DNA from: Hyaloperonospora brassicae
Taxonomy: Eukaryota > Oomycota > Peronosporomycetes > Peronosporales > Peronosporaceae
Assembly: GCA_947650285.1 (NCBI GenBank)
Contig: CANTFL010000363.1
Location: 248,001 to 312,000, forward strand
Direction: 5' to 3'
DNA length: 64,000 nt
Shown here: positions 11,101 through 21,784 of the stretch, one piece after another
Layout of the letters: each line of letters starts with the position of its first letter
Position numbering within the stretch: the first letter of the stretch is position 1
Translations under genes and position numbers: made by a program
Notes under the pieces: generated by a model
Told to the model about the DNA's origin: nothing
What the model saw: the letters and a program-made list of their open reading frames with translations, nothing else
Database searches by the model: none

Positions 11101-12724
11101 GAGCCGTCGTATCCTTAAAAAAATCGTTGTTGAGACCGTCTGGACCAGCGGATTTTCGACGTCTAAGCCCTGCAATGGCTGTGAGAACCTCGGCTTCAGA
11201 AAATTCAGCTAAAAGAGCCGCGTTGGCTGCCTTCGAAATAACTCGCTCTGTCGGAATGTGTACGAATTGCTGAATAGCCGCGTTTAAACCGTGAAGAGGC
11301 TGTTTTCGATGAATGACTCCGAGCACTGGCGACCATTCAGATGCGAATTTGTCCGCTATGGACATGTTTCTGGTGAATGCTGGACCGTGCTGGTGTTGTA
11401 TGCCTGTGACGTGTTGGTCGCGTTCCCAATCAGACACTCGGTTAAAGATCCATCTTAACCGATCTGTCGATCGTACCAGGTGTTGACCGAGCCGTACAAG
11501 ATGCTCCTGCCGTAGGTCTTCCATGTTACTTGAAATCCATTGTGGCCTGTTGAACAATTGCCGTTGTGTGCGGTGCTTTGAGTTGTGGCGAAGCCGTGCA
11601 CGGCGCTGCTTCACCCGCTTGCTTATACGACGAATGCAGCGTTTGCACTCGGCCACGTCGATATCCCAAGTAAGCGTAGATGCAGCTTGACCAATGGCCA
11701 TGCCATCCATCTCCTTGACTAATTCGTCGATCACTTGGGCGGGGCGGGATGATTTTATAGGATAAGCCACTAGCTGACCCCGTAAATGTCGACGAGGCCT
11801 GCTCAGAACCCTTAAACACAGAACCACCTCCTGGTGATCCGAATGAAGAAAAGGGACACGTGTCTCTACCCACTGAACTCTGTCCACCCAGAGAACAGGG
11901 ACATAGAATCGATCAATTCGGCTGGCTCGTTCTCCAACCATGTATGTGAAATGATCCACGAAATCGTCAATTGTGTCGTCATCCGCGTGGTCTCTCAGCA
12001 CTCGTGCGTCTGCCAAACCGATCCGAGAAATGATGGTGTCCAAGGCAGGACTTTCCGACCTATTGGAGCGGTGATGGCCAGCACGATCGAGGAGAGGACT
12101 TTGTACACAGTTAAAGTCTCCTGCGATGATCGTGTTGATGGGGTCCAGATTCCAAGATAATAGAGAGGTGAAAAAGGCCTCGCGTTCCGGCCGTAATGTG
12201 GGAGCATATAGATTAACGAGAAGGATGTCTCCAATCGACACGCTTAGTGCGCGTGTACTCCAGCGATCCTGATGACATACCGACGAGTGGACAGCAGAGT
12301 GCAAAGTTAGAAGAATTGCTACGCCAGCGTGTCGTGACGAGCCAATGCTCCAATACGACAATGGAGGAGCATCGGACTGTGGGTGCTGACCCCACAAGCG
12401 AGCCCACTGGGCACTCAGTTGAGCCACTTCCTCCACTGTTTGAACGTGCGTTTCTTGTATACACCACGCCAATACACGTTGTCCAGGAGTCGGTCGTCGC
12501 CAAGCCGCCATCCAACTAGCACGTGTGTTTGCTTTGAATCCTCGCACGTTTTGAGTGATAATTACCTCATCGCCAACCCGTCGCTTATTAGTTTCCTTGT
12601 TAGTGTCTGGGGAAGTTGTCCAATCCTGAAGCAAGCGAGCACGTCCATAGGCATCGACTTCCTCCAAAGAACAATTACGAAGACAGGAGGAAAGGTTCAA
12701 CCGTGAGCTGCCCTCAGTATTCAA
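8126..12724 (-). CDS. LINE ORF2: APE endonuclease, reverse transcriptase, zinc-binding C-terminus
   Basis: 1532 codons counted from a TTG at 12724. The frame is open back to 12787, giving a 74-base overlap with the ORF1 end. An APE-type endonuclease covers about 55-302: QNVRG (Asn59), CIQETH (Glu91), AGDFN (Asp203, Asn205), IDRFY (Asp271) and HSDH (Asp296, His297). Reverse transcriptase covers about 520-830: [46 protein letters not shown] (catalytic Asp658), [10 protein letters not shown] and the FVDD box at 761-764. Near the C-terminus CRVHQACRG...HIFWDC is a CxxxxC..HxxxxC cluster of the RT zinc-binding type, with WQERNDAVF after it. The first ATG in frame (codon 72, WMAAW) lies after the first endonuclease strand, so ATG initiation would lose Asn59. 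Translation therefore probably depends on frameshifting, reinitiation or a non-ATG start. It stops at TAA 8128-8126. Confidence 0.93.
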   Translation of the reverse strand: MNTEGSSRLNLSSCLRNCSLEEVDAYGRARLLQDWTTSPDTNKETNKRRVGDEVIITQNVRGFKANTRASWMAAWRRPTPGQRVLAWCIQETHVQTVEEVAQLSAQWARLWGQHPQSDAPPLSYWSIGSSRHAGVAILLTLHSAVHSSVCHQDRWSTRALSVSIGDILLVNLYAPTLRPEREAFFTSLLSWNLDPINTIIAGDFNCVQSPLLDRAGHHRSNRSESPALDTIISRIGLADARVLRDHADDDTIDDFVDHFTYMVGERASRIDRFYVPVLWVDRVQWVETRVPFLHSDHQEVVLCLRVLSRPRRHLRGQLVAYPIKSSRPAQVIDELVKEMDGMAIGQAASTLTWDIDVAECKRCIRRISKRVKQRRARLRHNSKHRTQRQLFNRPQWISSNMEDLRQEHLVRLGQHLVRSTDRLRWIFNRVSDWERDQHVTGIQHQHGPAFTRNMSIADKFASEWSPVLGVIHRKQPLHGLNAAIQQFVHIPTERVISKAANAALLAEFSEAEVLTAIAGLRRRKSAGPDGLNNDFFKDTTALMVPALVRVSNEILTGADPPPSFLEALIIPLRKKGDSADAMDYRPIALLQSSYKIFTKVLATRLQRVLPTIIGDSQQGFVHGRQMHKLVMMMLSQLATATTDDTLTAMNSRVILLLDFRKAYDTVDREFLYEALTNFGFSERYVQLIRRLHTGTTATFLVNGEQSDPFPVVSGIRQGCPLAPLLFLIVAEILGIAIQQSPVLRGLPVPGGTGGRHTFSAFVDDSTIFLDKACQLDQALGVVSNFGNLSGLVAQPAKSKLIFLNKGVRLQTFCGISVLQPVDTVRYLGYEVGTGDLQHRNWALRIRKLQRRLFTASTIASSVENRVMVLNSIILPAILFTAAVFEIPDWAIRDVQNLYKQFLWAHATTTEAGRHKINPGLLFTPTKAGGVGLVSVEVAIKTQRTKHALRWLTQAHDKYFGAWRFWAYQGQPTTSALVLHERPRSGGWSTSLSKPAKTSFIADIDKLLEPTDDQLSLFGDRVRAYTPTLLAGAGSWWEEDEWVLSYYSTFPEALAHTDPHLKSIHQFWGTLGWSKNPYIRDARGRQLLGYTYDRIVPCTISDLRIRRTGPSEFVFSIPLSGQHVTNHSHPKLRRWATAILLASPPFRIGTDLALQPQLTLRHAPPFRYDYDWSSESRGRISGVRRGHKVLEEAQVHLTQAADGFRWFFTTRLPELATDREVERATWLEQLQQHGVVFNAHPRHHRFPWAVADEVPNASIRTTLSRLSFKLHKRQLSVALRPLLQRLEAATRTDTWQRAVAHQRPSQVWDHAHGLTEYQVWTCYRIATMQLNLYHENRKDDNSCRVHQACRGIQETQAHIFWDCPKARACWAKLIGHWTGETAADRFGTCQYLGSANRQAPAISPRLRQRLLKRFMEDVEAGVHVWKRIWFLMSTMCLTHLWQERNDAVFRGVLTTTSQSVTRLWESGIRQLLALAKREHRGISTVVQGALLHAGIELFTQAPRDIEVSLGHSHETLPDPDLISWLRSFQTSCT

Positions 12725-12787
12725 GAAGGAACCGCGCCTCCGCAGTTGCCAACGATGTAGAGAAAAATTGTACGAGTGTTCGCCAAT
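12714..12787 (-). promoter_or_regulatory. ORF1/ORF2 overlap, probable recoding or reinitiation site
   Basis: The last 74 bases of ORF1 overlap the open ORF2 frame, which is one base downstream in register. A TTG codon (12724-12722) of the ORF2 frame lies 6 bases before the ORF1 TGA. No ATG of the ORF2 frame exists here, so ORF2 must be reached by +1 (or -2) frameshifting, by reinitiation at a near-cognate codon, or from another transcript. I see no classic slippery heptamer. Confidence 0.6.
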
Positions 12788-15700
12788 TCACCCGGTGATG
12801 ATCCGACGAGTAATATGCCCCTTGATAGTGACTGTTCCGTCGTAGCAGGTGAATATGACAGCGTAATTTATCGGGGAGAGTAAGCGGATGTACGTCATTC
12901 CCCGTCAATGCTCGTATCTCCTTGTCAAACAATTCAGCGCAGAGTAGATGGTGACTTAGACGAGTTCGTCGTTGCGGGTCACAGAGCCTTAAGATGTCAT
13001 CTTTGGCATAGTTACACTCTCGTAGCTTCCTCCAGTCATCCCCGTTGTCAATAAGGGGAGCGAGACTGGATGAGGATTGACCCCACTGCGCGCGAGAAAT
13101 CCATTGGTCTAACCATTGTGAGATGGCGGTGTCCTTCACCCTGAGACGGTATGCTTGAAGACCCGAGAGCAGGCACTCCTGTCGCCACTTCGATGTCCAC
13201 TGCACAATAACCTGATCGGCCAAGCTGGCTAGTAATTCATCTGGAAAGACAAAGCGTCTCACGTGATGTAGTAGAAGATTCGGCTCCAGTCGCACCGCTT
13301 GTAGCCACGCCTCCGTTCCACTATGAACTAAAGGGTATGACGTCTCAGCCGTGACCGGCCATTCAGACCCTGAAGCCCACCAAATTGATGACCACTCCTC
13401 CCGATTAATACGTCCGTCTGGGGAAGCCATCTCGATCTGTTGAGGATTGACCGTGACTCTGCCTTTTTTTGGTTTAGATGCCTCCAAGGAGCTGGAATCA
13501 CCGTCGTCGTCCATGGCAACCGCTTCAGACTGCGAGTCGACGAGGCCCCGTTTCTGCGCCAACACAGTCACTCCCATATATTCATCGAAGCACTCCCCAG
13601 GAACCGAAGTCGGCTGCGAAGAGCGCAATACCAACGCCTGACTGTGTTTCCCCTGGCCCGAGTACACGCCTAGCGAAGTTGTTTGGCTAGCGCCGCTGAA
13701 AGGGGCTAAAGCCCGTCCAGTATCTGATGAAGCCGGCCCATGTAGTGCCGACTGTGGAGCGTCAGCTCCCGCAGGTAGCTTTGAATCCTGTGACAGCTCT
13801 GCGGTCTGACCGTTCAAGTCATCCATCAGGGATGTCAGGTCTGCCGCGCTGTCCGTATGTAGGAATGCCGAATAATGGTGCCCCCAGAAACGGAGCACCA
13901 ATGGCAATGTGTCTGTCACCTCAATTTTAGCCGCTTGTAGATCGTCAATGCAAGCCATAATAGATTGAGGGTATTCCTTGGCCGTGTCGAATATTCGACC
14001 GTGCAGCTGCACCTGTGTCGGGTGATATTTTCGACACCTCCACGTCTCGCTGTCACCCTCCAAGTGGATGACAAAGATATCCCGCTGCAGAAAAGTAGCA
14101 GCCATACCGAGTATGTCACTCCCTCCCCAGCAAGTTTCCGATACCATGGTGTCTCTGTCTGACGGAGTCGCTGCATAGTCTGTTAAAAACCACCGCAGTT
14201 GAGTTGCCGACTCCTCTCGGGTCATTGTCGGCCACCCGCGTCCAACATTTTTTAACATGTTGACCCTCAGGTCGTGTGGAAGCTGACCTTCCAGATTCAG
14301 CAGCCCAGCGTACTGGATACCCCGTTTAACGCTAGCCGTGAGAGGCTCCAGGGCCGTAATTGGTGCGTCCAAAGCGGAATCTGCGACAGCTTGAGCGATT
14401 GCCATCGCCAAACAGTTCCCAGTGGCTGGGGTGGGCACTTCCCGTAAGCCTAGAATACGCATCAGATCGTTTGCATGAGTAGGTCCGGTCTCTGGGCGAG
14501 GATCCATCGGGATCACAGTACAACGGCCTTTCTGTTGCTGTTTAACCAGCCGCACACAGGTATTACGTTCGAGACGTTGTTTGGCGAGAAGCGTCGGGTT
14601 CGAGATCACGGGCGCTTTCCCTCTTTTTTTATAGTCTTGTCGACGGACGCGATCTTCAGACGATAGGTGAGGGCTGACCCGCGTGGCGTCCAATGCCATG
14701 TCCGGGTGAGGCTCCGATGTAACCGGAGGGTCGTCAGTGACACCGTCTGAGCTAGGAGCTTGTGCAGACCCCGCACTATTCTGCTCCACCTCCGGCTCCG
14801 TATCTTGTAGAACATGGAAACCGCCCGAGCTGAGGCTACCGGTCGTTACCGGTGGCTTGCGTGAGGGCCACAGGCGCCGTCCACTTCGGAGAGGACGTGT
14901 CAGCCAAGGCTGCTCCGGTCGAGGTTTCGGTTTAGGGTCCGAAGATCCCGCTTGCGTGGGGATGGCAGTGTAAACGGGCTGAATGGACACCCCAGTGCGC
15001 TGGGGCTCCACTATCTGAGGCGGCCGTGGGGGAGTTGTACCTACTGCCGCCGGTGTGACAGCTGCCTGAGCCGCCTCGTCTGCTGCTCTCTGAAGTTGTA
15101 GCCGTTTGCTAGCCATCTCCCGCATCTCCTCCGGGCTAAGAAATGGTTTAGCCAAGTCCTCTACGTCTTGAAGCTCAGCCTCTGTGACTTCGATAGCTCC
15201 TGGCCCCTTTAGCTGCGCATCCGTAAATTGGCACCTGGCGGCTGGGTGGCCTAGGGTGCCGCACTGTAGGCATTGAAGGCTTCTACCCACGTTGGGATGC
15301 TTGATGATGATTAAAGTACCAAACCATAAAAGGCGGACTATCCCTTGAAGAAACGTTGGGCATCCCGCCAGAGAAAAGGTAACTTTCCATACTGTAGACG
15401 TCCGAGAGTTTGGAGTGCAAGTGTCCATATCTTCAAATTCAAAATCCGTCGGGATTTTGGACCTGAAGTACGCCGCGATGCGTCCAACCTCGTTAAATCG
15501 CGTCACGTTGTGCAGAAAAATTGTGTACTCAGTACGTGAATGGCCCGATCGTCCATCGGGGCCTCGCTGATTCTGCCACACTGCCCCTCGCACCGGCTGA
15601 TGAGCGTTTTCTAACGTGTACACTCTTCCCTGAAAGGGAATTTGTACATCCTGTAGACGCTTCGCTGTTTCCCTCGAGAAAAAGTAAAAGTGAATTGTCC

Positions 15701-16547
15701 GGGATGAACGAGTGTAGCTGATGGCCTTTGTTAATCCTAGGAAGCGATGAAGGTCCGTCAAGCTGACCCGCAGAAGCTCCGCGGATTCAAGTATCATCGC
15801 CGTGATACCATTGGAAGTCTGTCGGCTGATCGGAATGTTACGACCTCTGCCGATTGTTAGCACCAGTTGTCCTTCGACCTGCGCCTGGATGGTGCTGTAA
15901 AGCCGAAGCCGTTCCCCACTGTCGAAGACGGATCGCAAAAAATCTGGCATCCGACGACACGCAATATGACCTTCAGCGATGCCCACAATGACTCGCCATT
16001 CGTCATCTGTGCCCTCACGTAAGCGATGAGCGCGAGCAGGGCCAAGACGGGCGGTACAGATGTCTTTGAGCTTCGTCGCCTCTGCCATGGAATATTTGGC
16101 TGGGTCAAACATAAAGTCATCATAGGCAATAGATGCTTGCCCCTTCTGCTTGTCCTGGACTGGCGGTGCTCCTTGGCGCACCACCCGCGCCCAAAGGTCG
16201 GGGACCGGCGCCGTGGCCCACTTGTGTTGGCTTGCAAGTTTTCGAAGAATCTCCTTGAAGGCCCACTTGGTGAGCAGAATATCCTTGCCTACCTTAGTAG
16301 CAAGTCTCGTCCAATCGGTGTATGTACCGGAACTCCGGACAAAGCACTGCCGAAATAAATCAAGGAGACCGTCCAACTCCGGACCCTTTAGCTTTGGAAA
16401 GCGTTTTCGCTCTAGCGGCAAAGCTTCCAAACTGACCGGAAGCCTCGAAAATACGTGTTCGAATAGCTCCTGAACGGTCTGACGCCATACATCAACGTAC
16501 CCCGGCCCGGGCGATGCCGTCATCGCTTCGACTAGGGCATCAAACAT
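12714..16547 (-). CDS. LINE ORF1: gag-like protein with CCHC knuckle and OTU-type cysteine protease
   Basis: The first ATG is at 16547 ([12 protein letters not shown]). The frame is open upstream through a GTG at 16592 to 17012. Numbering from 16592, about 1-430 is a helical gag-like region. A CX2CX4HX4C knuckle follows at 441-454 ([14 protein letters not shown]), then a Pro/Ser-rich linker (about 510-660). An OTU-like domain covers about 705-915: [13 protein letters not shown] carries the candidate nucleophile Cys727, [20 protein letters not shown] matches the conserved WG..eL.alA..l...I box, and WGHHYSAF supplies the catalytic His (905 or 906) before an aromatic residue. OTU enzymes cleave ubiquitin chains or act as viral/retroelement proteases; which applies here is unknown. 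About 915-1292 has no motif I recognise. The knuckle should bind nucleic acid in the RNP. The stop TGA is at 12716-12714, inside the ORF2 overlap. Confidence 0.88.
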   Translation of the reverse strand: MFDALVEAMTASPGPGYVDVWRQTVQELFEHVFSRLPVSLEALPLERKRFPKLKGPELDGLLDLFRQCFVRSSGTYTDWTRLATKVGKDILLTKWAFKEILRKLASQHKWATAPVPDLWARVVRQGAPPVQDKQKGQASIAYDDFMFDPAKYSMAEATKLKDICTARLGPARAHRLREGTDDEWRVIVGIAEGHIACRRMPDFLRSVFDSGERLRLYSTIQAQVEGQLVLTIGRGRNIPISRQTSNGITAMILESAELLRVSLTDLHRFLGLTKAISYTRSSRTIHFYFFSRETAKRLQDVQIPFQGRVYTLENAHQPVRGAVWQNQRGPDGRSGHSRTEYTIFLHNVTRFNEVGRIAAYFRSKIPTDFEFEDMDTCTPNSRTSTVWKVTFSLAGCPTFLQGIVRLLWFGTLIIIKHPNVGRSLQCLQCGTLGHPAARCQFTDAQLKGPGAIEVTEAELQDVEDLAKPFLSPEEMREMASKRLQLQRAADEAAQAAVTPAAVGTTPPRPPQIVEPQRTGVSIQPVYTAIPTQAGSSDPKPKPRPEQPWLTRPLRSGRRLWPSRKPPVTTGSLSSGGFHVLQDTEPEVEQNSAGSAQAPSSDGVTDDPPVTSEPHPDMALDATRVSPHLSSEDRVRRQDYKKRGKAPVISNPTLLAKQRLERNTCVRLVKQQQKGRCTVIPMDPRPETGPTHANDLMRILGLREVPTPATGNCLAMAIAQAVADSALDAPITALEPLTASVKRGIQYAGLLNLEGQLPHDLRVNMLKNVGRGWPTMTREESATQLRWFLTDYAATPSDRDTMVSETCWGGSDILGMAATFLQRDIFVIHLEGDSETWRCRKYHPTQVQLHGRIFDTAKEYPQSIMACIDDLQAAKIEVTDTLPLVLRFWGHHYSAFLHTDSAADLTSLMDDLNGQTAELSQDSKLPAGADAPQSALHGPASSDTGRALAPFSGASQTTSLGVYSGQGKHSQALVLRSSQPTSVPGECFDEYMGVTVLAQKRGLVDSQSEAVAMDDDGDSSSLEASKPKKGRVTVNPQQIEMASPDGRINREEWSSIWWASGSEWPVTAETSYPLVHSGTEAWLQAVRLEPNLLLHHVRRFVFPDELLASLADQVIVQWTSKWRQECLLSGLQAYRLRVKDTAISQWLDQWISRAQWGQSSSSLAPLIDNGDDWRKLRECNYAKDDILRLCDPQRRTRLSHHLLCAELFDKEIRALTGNDVHPLTLPDKLRCHIHLLRRNSHYQGAYYSSDHHRVNWRTLVQFFSTSLATAEARFLLEY

Positions 16548-16592
16548 GTCGCGGTGGGACGCCTGAGAAGGCGAGGCGTTAGAAGCTGACAC

Positions 16593-17012
16593 ACCCGAAC
16601 GAGGCGACTTGCTATGTGTCGGAGCTCGCGACGAATCCGACGACGGATGCTCTGCTCCAGCGTGTGGCGAAGCGCCGGAGGAAACAATGGGAGCCGGGAT
16701 ACGCTCATAAGCTGACGTAACCTTAGGCAGGGATCTGGTCGATTGGGCACGTTGTAGGTGGGAGTCTATGTCGGTGTCCTCGTCTGCCTCCGGGGCTACG
16801 ATTGGTCCGACAGGGCCGGTCGGATGCGACGGGATGCTCAGCCGACGCTCCCCCGTAACTGGTACCGAAGGCAGTGTGGTACTGCCCTCGCTTGCTGGGG
16901 GTTCGATCGGCTGAGATTGAGCCCCCCTCCCCCATCGGGAGGGGGGCTTGGTGACGGCTTTGTATCCGTCGTTCGTAAAGTGCTGGCTGGCGCCAGTGAG
17001 TACCTTTTCTGT
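16593..17012 (-). other. ATG-less open frame upstream of LINE ORF1 (5' region)
   Basis: Following an in-frame TAA at 17015-17013, 140 codons run without a stop into ORF1. The composition is Pro/Ser/Thr-rich and acidic near the middle (EADEDTDIDS), like a disordered N-terminal extension. It has no ATG. A 70-codon ORF in another frame starts at an ATG (16935) that sits in the loop of the hairpin at 16921-16947. Confidence 0.5.
16921..16947 (-). promoter_or_regulatory. G/C-run hairpin in LINE 5' region with ATG in the loop
   Basis: Perfect 11-bp stem GCCCCCCTCCC/GGGAGGGGGGC with a five-base loop reading GATGG on minus, extended by one A-T pair. The loop ATG opens a 70-codon overlapping ORF (16935-16723). 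The G runs could also form other structures in RNA. Confidence 0.7.
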
Positions 17013-17048
17013 TTATACTCCCCTACCTATTCACTGCAGATTGAAGAG

Positions 17049-17064
17049 TGTTCGAAATAATGGA
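17049..17064. repeat. Target-site duplication, 5' side of the LINE
   Basis: Identical to 8076-8091. The inferred empty site joins 8091 directly to 17065. Confidence 0.9.
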
Positions 17065-17777
17065 CGTACATGACGCAACAACAATATTCTGGTCGACACC
17101 ACAGCTCTTCGGGGAAGCTCCAACGTGCGTGCACTGCAGACGGACCATAAAATACCTCGACTGACACGTATCCGCACGAGAGTGTGGCGATGTGCGTGAC
17201 CCCTCCCCCCACGGGTAGGAAAGTCGACTGCATAGTACGCTTGGGGTGTCCCATTCGTCGCGCCTCATCCTCCGGCACGAAGCAGCAATGTCTTAGCACA
17301 TGCACTCTAGCACTCACTCTTCGCAGGCAACACCACAAAGAGAGGAGCCTACGCAACAGCTGTACATTCGAAGCGCATAAAGCGCCACACTTGAATTACC
17401 AACCCCAGATGCGAAGCGCACAGTGCAAAAGCGTAGCAAATACTTCATATCGTACACGCGTCAGAAAGGATCACGCGGCCGTGCCTTCCGTTCGACGTGG
17501 TCATACTGCCTTGAGCAAGCTGTAGACACACTCGATGCAAAAATGGCTTGCCACGATCGTTGTTTTACACCGCTGAGCACTCGCATTGCATGTAAATTGC
17601 ACCGTCTGTATGCGAGAACGATGGTCAATCCACACGCGAGATGAACACGCGCACAACATTCGGCAGTAGCTGCAAGTGCCTTTCGCCGGTCTTTGACGCA
17701 AGTGGAGAGCAACAGGCACTTAACTCTACACGAGTTTGTCCGCGCAATATTATAACTATACTGCATCGACGTAAGGT
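17065..17777. other. Non-coding flank between LINE and first solo LTR
   Basis: Only short ORFs on both strands without recognisable domains. Originally continuous with the sequence left of 8076. Confidence 0.5.
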
Positions 17778-17782
17778 GCGGT

Positions 17783-18251
17783 TGTAACGGGGTGAGCCCG
17801 TTACATAAAAATGGGAACGAAAATACCAATTTTGACCATTATCTATTTTGATAATATTCACTCAACATCACTCGAGAAAAGCAATGTTTTCGGAATATTA
17901 CCGATAAGGGTAATATCCGTGGAGGGTCCACTTCTTGGTTGATGTACACGGTACACCAACCAATATAACCACCAATCGCTGCTGGACGCGCGCAATATGT
18001 GGTGGACAGAAGACCCACATAGGAGACAGTAGTTTAATATAGTTTGATTAAGACAAAAGGTATGTTAATAAAAAAATAACAATATTAAATAACAGTCCTA
18101 CTTTTCCCTCAAGACAAAGCTTTCGGGTTCTGTATTGTCTTAGTCGCGCTTCCTCACGCCACGTGTTCGTGACGTCGGGCGTAAGCACCCTTGCATTGTT
18201 ATCAATACAAGGTCTTGCTCAGTTATCTGAGCAAGAGCGTGCCCCGTTACA
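17783..18251 (+). mobile_element. Solo LTR of a Ty3/gypsy-type element (copy 1)
   Basis: 469 bp beginning TGTAACGGGGTGAGCCCG and ending GTGCCCCGTTACA. It is flanked by the 5-bp duplication GCGGT (17778-17782 and 18252-18256). The first and last 10 bases form a perfect terminal inverted repeat, and the start also folds as GTAACGGG/CCCGTTAC. It carries the family motif CTGGACGCGCGCAAT. Orientation is given as in the copy next to the gag relic at 26 kb. With no internal region left, it is most simply the product of LTR-LTR recombination. Confidence 0.85.
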
Positions 18252-18429
18252 GCGGTCGTGTAACTACATCGCAATCAGACGACGAATGCAACACTGATAA
18301 TCTGACAAATGGTGGAAACGTGTGGAGACCGGCGTTGCGGTTTGTCGAAAGAGATAGAATGAACAGCGTGGGACAAGAGTGAAAAGACAGGGGCTCATTA
18401 TGTAAAGATAGAGATGGAGGTATGTATGG

Positions 18430-20170
18430 CCCATTCAATTCGCGAGCCTCTGGAACGGGAGGGCTCACGGACGTATACTGGGCAGCGCGCATACGCATCT
18501 TCCAACGACGACTTGACACAGCAACGCTGCTTGCCACAAGTGTCGAGATTCGTGTATTGATTATAAATGTCATCGTGCTACCGTCACTTTCATTTACAGC
18601 AGCAGTGTTTGAGCTCCCGGCATGGGCTGAAAAACAGCTCCGGAATCTTTAAATGCAGTTTTTGTGCAACTGCTCGACTAGTGACGCCAAGAGACATAAA
18701 GTGATCCTGGCGCTCCTTCACACGCCTAAACACGCCGGCGGTCTCGGTCTAGTTTCGATTGTGATCGCGTGCAATACTCATTGAATGTAGCATACCATAT
18801 AATGGCTTACACAACGCAAGGATATCTACTTTTCGGCACGGCAAGCTTGGGTCTTTGGGTGGGCTTCGGATACGAGACCTGCTGCAGTATCGCCACCAGA
18901 CTAACGAACGCCTCGGAGGTCTCGATCCCGACGGCACACCGAAAGTATTCTTCTGCAGCTGGCACAGCCGTGGCTGGCCCCCAGTCTACCTGATCCCACA
19001 AGCAGGACGCAGCGGTACATGGAAGAGCTTGAGAGTCTGGAACCGACAGCCATCAGCTGAACTACACCGGAGGAATGGGTAGTGGGACTTTCACAGCCAC
19101 TATCCCGCTGTCCCCGAGCAATGATGGCTTAAGAGCAAGACTTCTTGCCCACGTAATCCTGGGCTGATAACCCTTGGATATGAGATCGACGGGGATACCC
19201 TCTGACCGCCCTAAAGGATGACAGAATTCGGCCTTGCGCCATCGAGGAGCTGGGCCTGCTTAAGATCGGAGTCCACATCTACTCCATTGTCATCCACTTG
19301 GTAGGTCACCGCACCTATTAACAGCCAAGCTGTGTCGCTGGAAGGTTGCGATACAGCTGAGTGCGTCACATATTACAGTCGGGACCAGCCTCCAAGTTCA
19401 GCGACCCCTGCTCCTGCGGCACCCACCTATCTTGGTACGGGCATATAACTGGAGACTTCTAGCGTTGGGGCGTGTCAGGTGAGTGTCTGCACATGGAGCA
19501 GCCGTAACGGGGTGAGACCGTTACATAAAAATTGATATTTTCGTATCAATTTTAAACATCATCCATTTCGATAATGTTCAATTAACATTACCCGTAAGGA
19601 GTAAAGTTGAAGGAATATTACCCTCAAGGGTAATATATCTTTGATGAGTTGCTCAATCTGATGGTTGATGTTCAAGGTACATCAACCGGATAAAGCATTG
19701 ATCGCTGCTGGACGCGCGCAATGGGTGGTGCGCTAGAAACCCACATAGGAGATTGTAGTTTAATATAATTAGCTCAAGACAAAAGGTATGTTAGGAAAAC
19801 ATAACTATATTAAATACAGTTCTACTTTTTTCCTTAGACAGAGCTTTCGAGTTCTGCCTACTTCGCTGCGCATCATCACGCCACGCGTAAGTGACGTCGA
19901 GTGCACACAACCTTGTGTTATATTGACACAAGGCGTGCCGTGTTACAGCAGCTAACAGCTATTCTGCTCGATCAGGAGCAAGACAGTATCCATTGGTGTA
20001 TAGCGGCGGATACCGTTTTTGATCAGCGAACATTGGCCGACTGACTGACGCTACGCCGGAGTGAAGTCGCCCAAGACATCATATTTTACGCGCATCGCAA
20101 ATCCACGGGCTTTCGTGGAGTGTCCCGGACTCTATCGCACACAAACACGTGCAGAGGGCGTATAAACCCA
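18430..20170 (+). pseudogene. Decayed LINE ORF2 (C-terminal half), interrupted by a solo LTR
   Basis: Plus-strand fragments in several frames follow the intact ORF2 of this window in order. RIRIFQRRLDTATLLATSVE... and SFTAAVFELPAWA (18480-18640) match the region just after the RT domain. A segment near 19330-19470 matches the [20 protein letters not shown] region, and IIFYAHRKSTGFRGVSRTL (about 20080-20140) matches the [16 protein letters not shown] region beyond the LTR. Stops and indels break every frame. The LTR at 19503-19947 sits inside it with its own duplication. Confidence 0.72.
19503..19947 (+). mobile_element. Solo LTR (copy 2) nested in LINE relic
   Basis: 445 bp of the same family as 17783-18251. 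It starts CGTAACGGGGTGAGACCG (first base changed from T), ends CGTGTTACA and contains GACGCGCGCAATGGGTGGT at 19711-19729. The 5-bp duplication GCAGC lies at 19498-19502 and 19948-19952. LINE-relic sequence continues on both sides, so the LTR element inserted after the LINE. Confidence 0.85.
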
Positions 20171-20179
20171 ACCATTTCG

Positions 20180-21338
20180 GCTGTCAAAAAGGTCAGTCAT
20201 TGCACTCACTCTAACGGTGTCCAAGCCCGAGAACGTTGCTAACCAGGCTTTAGATCTATCAGACTTCTTGCGACCGGTAAATGGTTTATTAGACACATCA
20301 GTTTCTATATCTTCAATTAGCGAGTCTCGTCCACAGATTCATCGTCGAATATTGAGCGTATAAAGCGGTCCATTTGTCAACTCAGGGGGCAGAGATGGTT
20401 GCTACCAATTTGATTGAGGACATTATTGACGTGAGCGAATCAAACGTTATTTTTATATACCTATGCTTACCGATATAAAGCAGTTGGTATATACGCAAGA
20501 ATCACGAAATTTGCCAGTACCCTGAAATCGGCATTGCATCGAATAATAAATAGTTAAAATATGTGACAGCTGAATTATGATACCGTTTTACGACCGGGAT
20601 TCGTATACATTAGCTAATTTTTTAATGCTGGTTAAGCTTTTCGTTTATTTTGTTCCTTTAATAGCTTAAAAGAAATAGGAAGACCGTGGCTACCGGTTGC
20701 GACAAATCATATTTCTTGAAGATGAAAAATGAGAAAGTTATGGAACAAAGCAAAGAGGAAAAATTACTGATTTGTTTAACCAATGGGTCAGTTTATGGCC
20801 ATTACAGATCTAATATAAAACCCAATTATATTAATCGATCTATTGCAACTGTTCTAAATTCACGATGCAATCGAGCATGTTGTCTGTCTTGCGCTTTCCT
20901 TTGCATTTTGTTACTGTCTTGGTTAAAGACCCTTTTATTCTTCACCGCGCGTCGTTGCAGTATATAATCAATCTGTGTTGACGCGTATGGGCGGACATAA
21001 ACTGACCCATTCGTTGAACAAGCCAGTCAGCTCGCTCGTAAATGCCACCTCTAGCATTGGATTGGCTACTGCCGATTATCGTCCAAAAACTGGTCATCGG
21101 CCATAATCTGGCCTGATGCCTTAGTTCATTGACAAATTGCGCCAAATAGTTAAATAATTCAAAAAATGCACTAAATAGTAAGAAAAATGATAAAAATTGT
21201 TAGCGGTGTATACGATACGACTGAACGTATGGTACCTGAGAGAATGTGCATATATAAGTGTGTTTATCGTTTTTCCTTCTCAACATTCATTTCGGTAATT
21301 TTAGAGAGGTACGGATTTGAACAGTAAGTGACACTGCC
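20180..21338. other. AT-rich stretch without recognised gene
   Basis: A 93-codon ORF at 20686-20967 (non-ATG start, one hydrophobic segment near its end) is the longest reading frame, and nothing supports it as a gene. Remaining sequence shows no repeat or element boundary that I can identify. Confidence 0.5.
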
Positions 21339-21749
21339 TGTGACGGGGTGTACCTGTTGCACTATATATTAGAATGCTATTAAAATTTAATAATCAGGAA
21401 TATTACATTGAATGTTCCTATTTGGATTCAAAAAACAAAGTGATAATTTTTCAGTGACCCACGGGTCGAATCATTAAATTGATATATGGAATGACATCAA
21501 GACATTAATCGATGCGTGACCCGCGCAATGGGTGGTGACTAGACGTTACAATGCATATTGTTGTAATGATATAATAAAGTTTGGACTAGTTGACAAAGAA
21601 GAGAAAAAGTATTTTATTATATATTTGATCCAAATTTACTTAAACTACTACCGAGTAAAATCATAGTAGGAGTCCGTCTTCCTCTATCCTGCGTACGTGG
21701 CGTGCTAAGGCACAGACAAACTGCTATTAGCGGGCAAGTGGTTCTTACA
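21339..21749 (+). mobile_element. Diverged LTR fragment of the TGTAACGG family
   Basis: Starts TGTGACGGGGTGTACC and ends TTCTTACA, with CCGCGCAATGGGTGGT near 21520-21535 and a GTACGTGGCGTG box in the position where other copies have ACGTG(A)CGTCG. About 410 bp. No flanking duplication is visible, so it is older or truncated. Confidence 0.6.
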
Positions 21750-21784
21750 GTTTATCACTACGTAACTGCTAGCACTCCATTACA

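Larger units (their letters stand above)
8092..17048 (-). mobile_element. Full-length non-LTR retrotransposon (LINE) with OTU domain in ORF1
   Basis: Between two identical 16-bp direct repeats lies an 8957-bp element read on minus. It has a roughly 450-base 5' region, ORF1 (Cys/His knuckle plus OTU protease), ORF2 (APE endonuclease, reverse transcriptase, C-terminal zinc cluster) and a 3' untranslated stretch of only 34 bases ending in CT dinucleotides rather than poly(A). Both ORFs are free of internal stops, and the duplication has not diverged, so the copy is probably young and may be competent. Relics of related elements occur on plus at about 18430-20170 and 23475-24370. Domain order and APE-type endonuclease place it among APE-encoding LINE clades; I cannot assign the clade without a tree. 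Confidence 0.9.

Noticed and set aside
12339..12900. Small plus-strand ORFs within the LINE
   Set aside because: Shadows of ORF1/ORF2.
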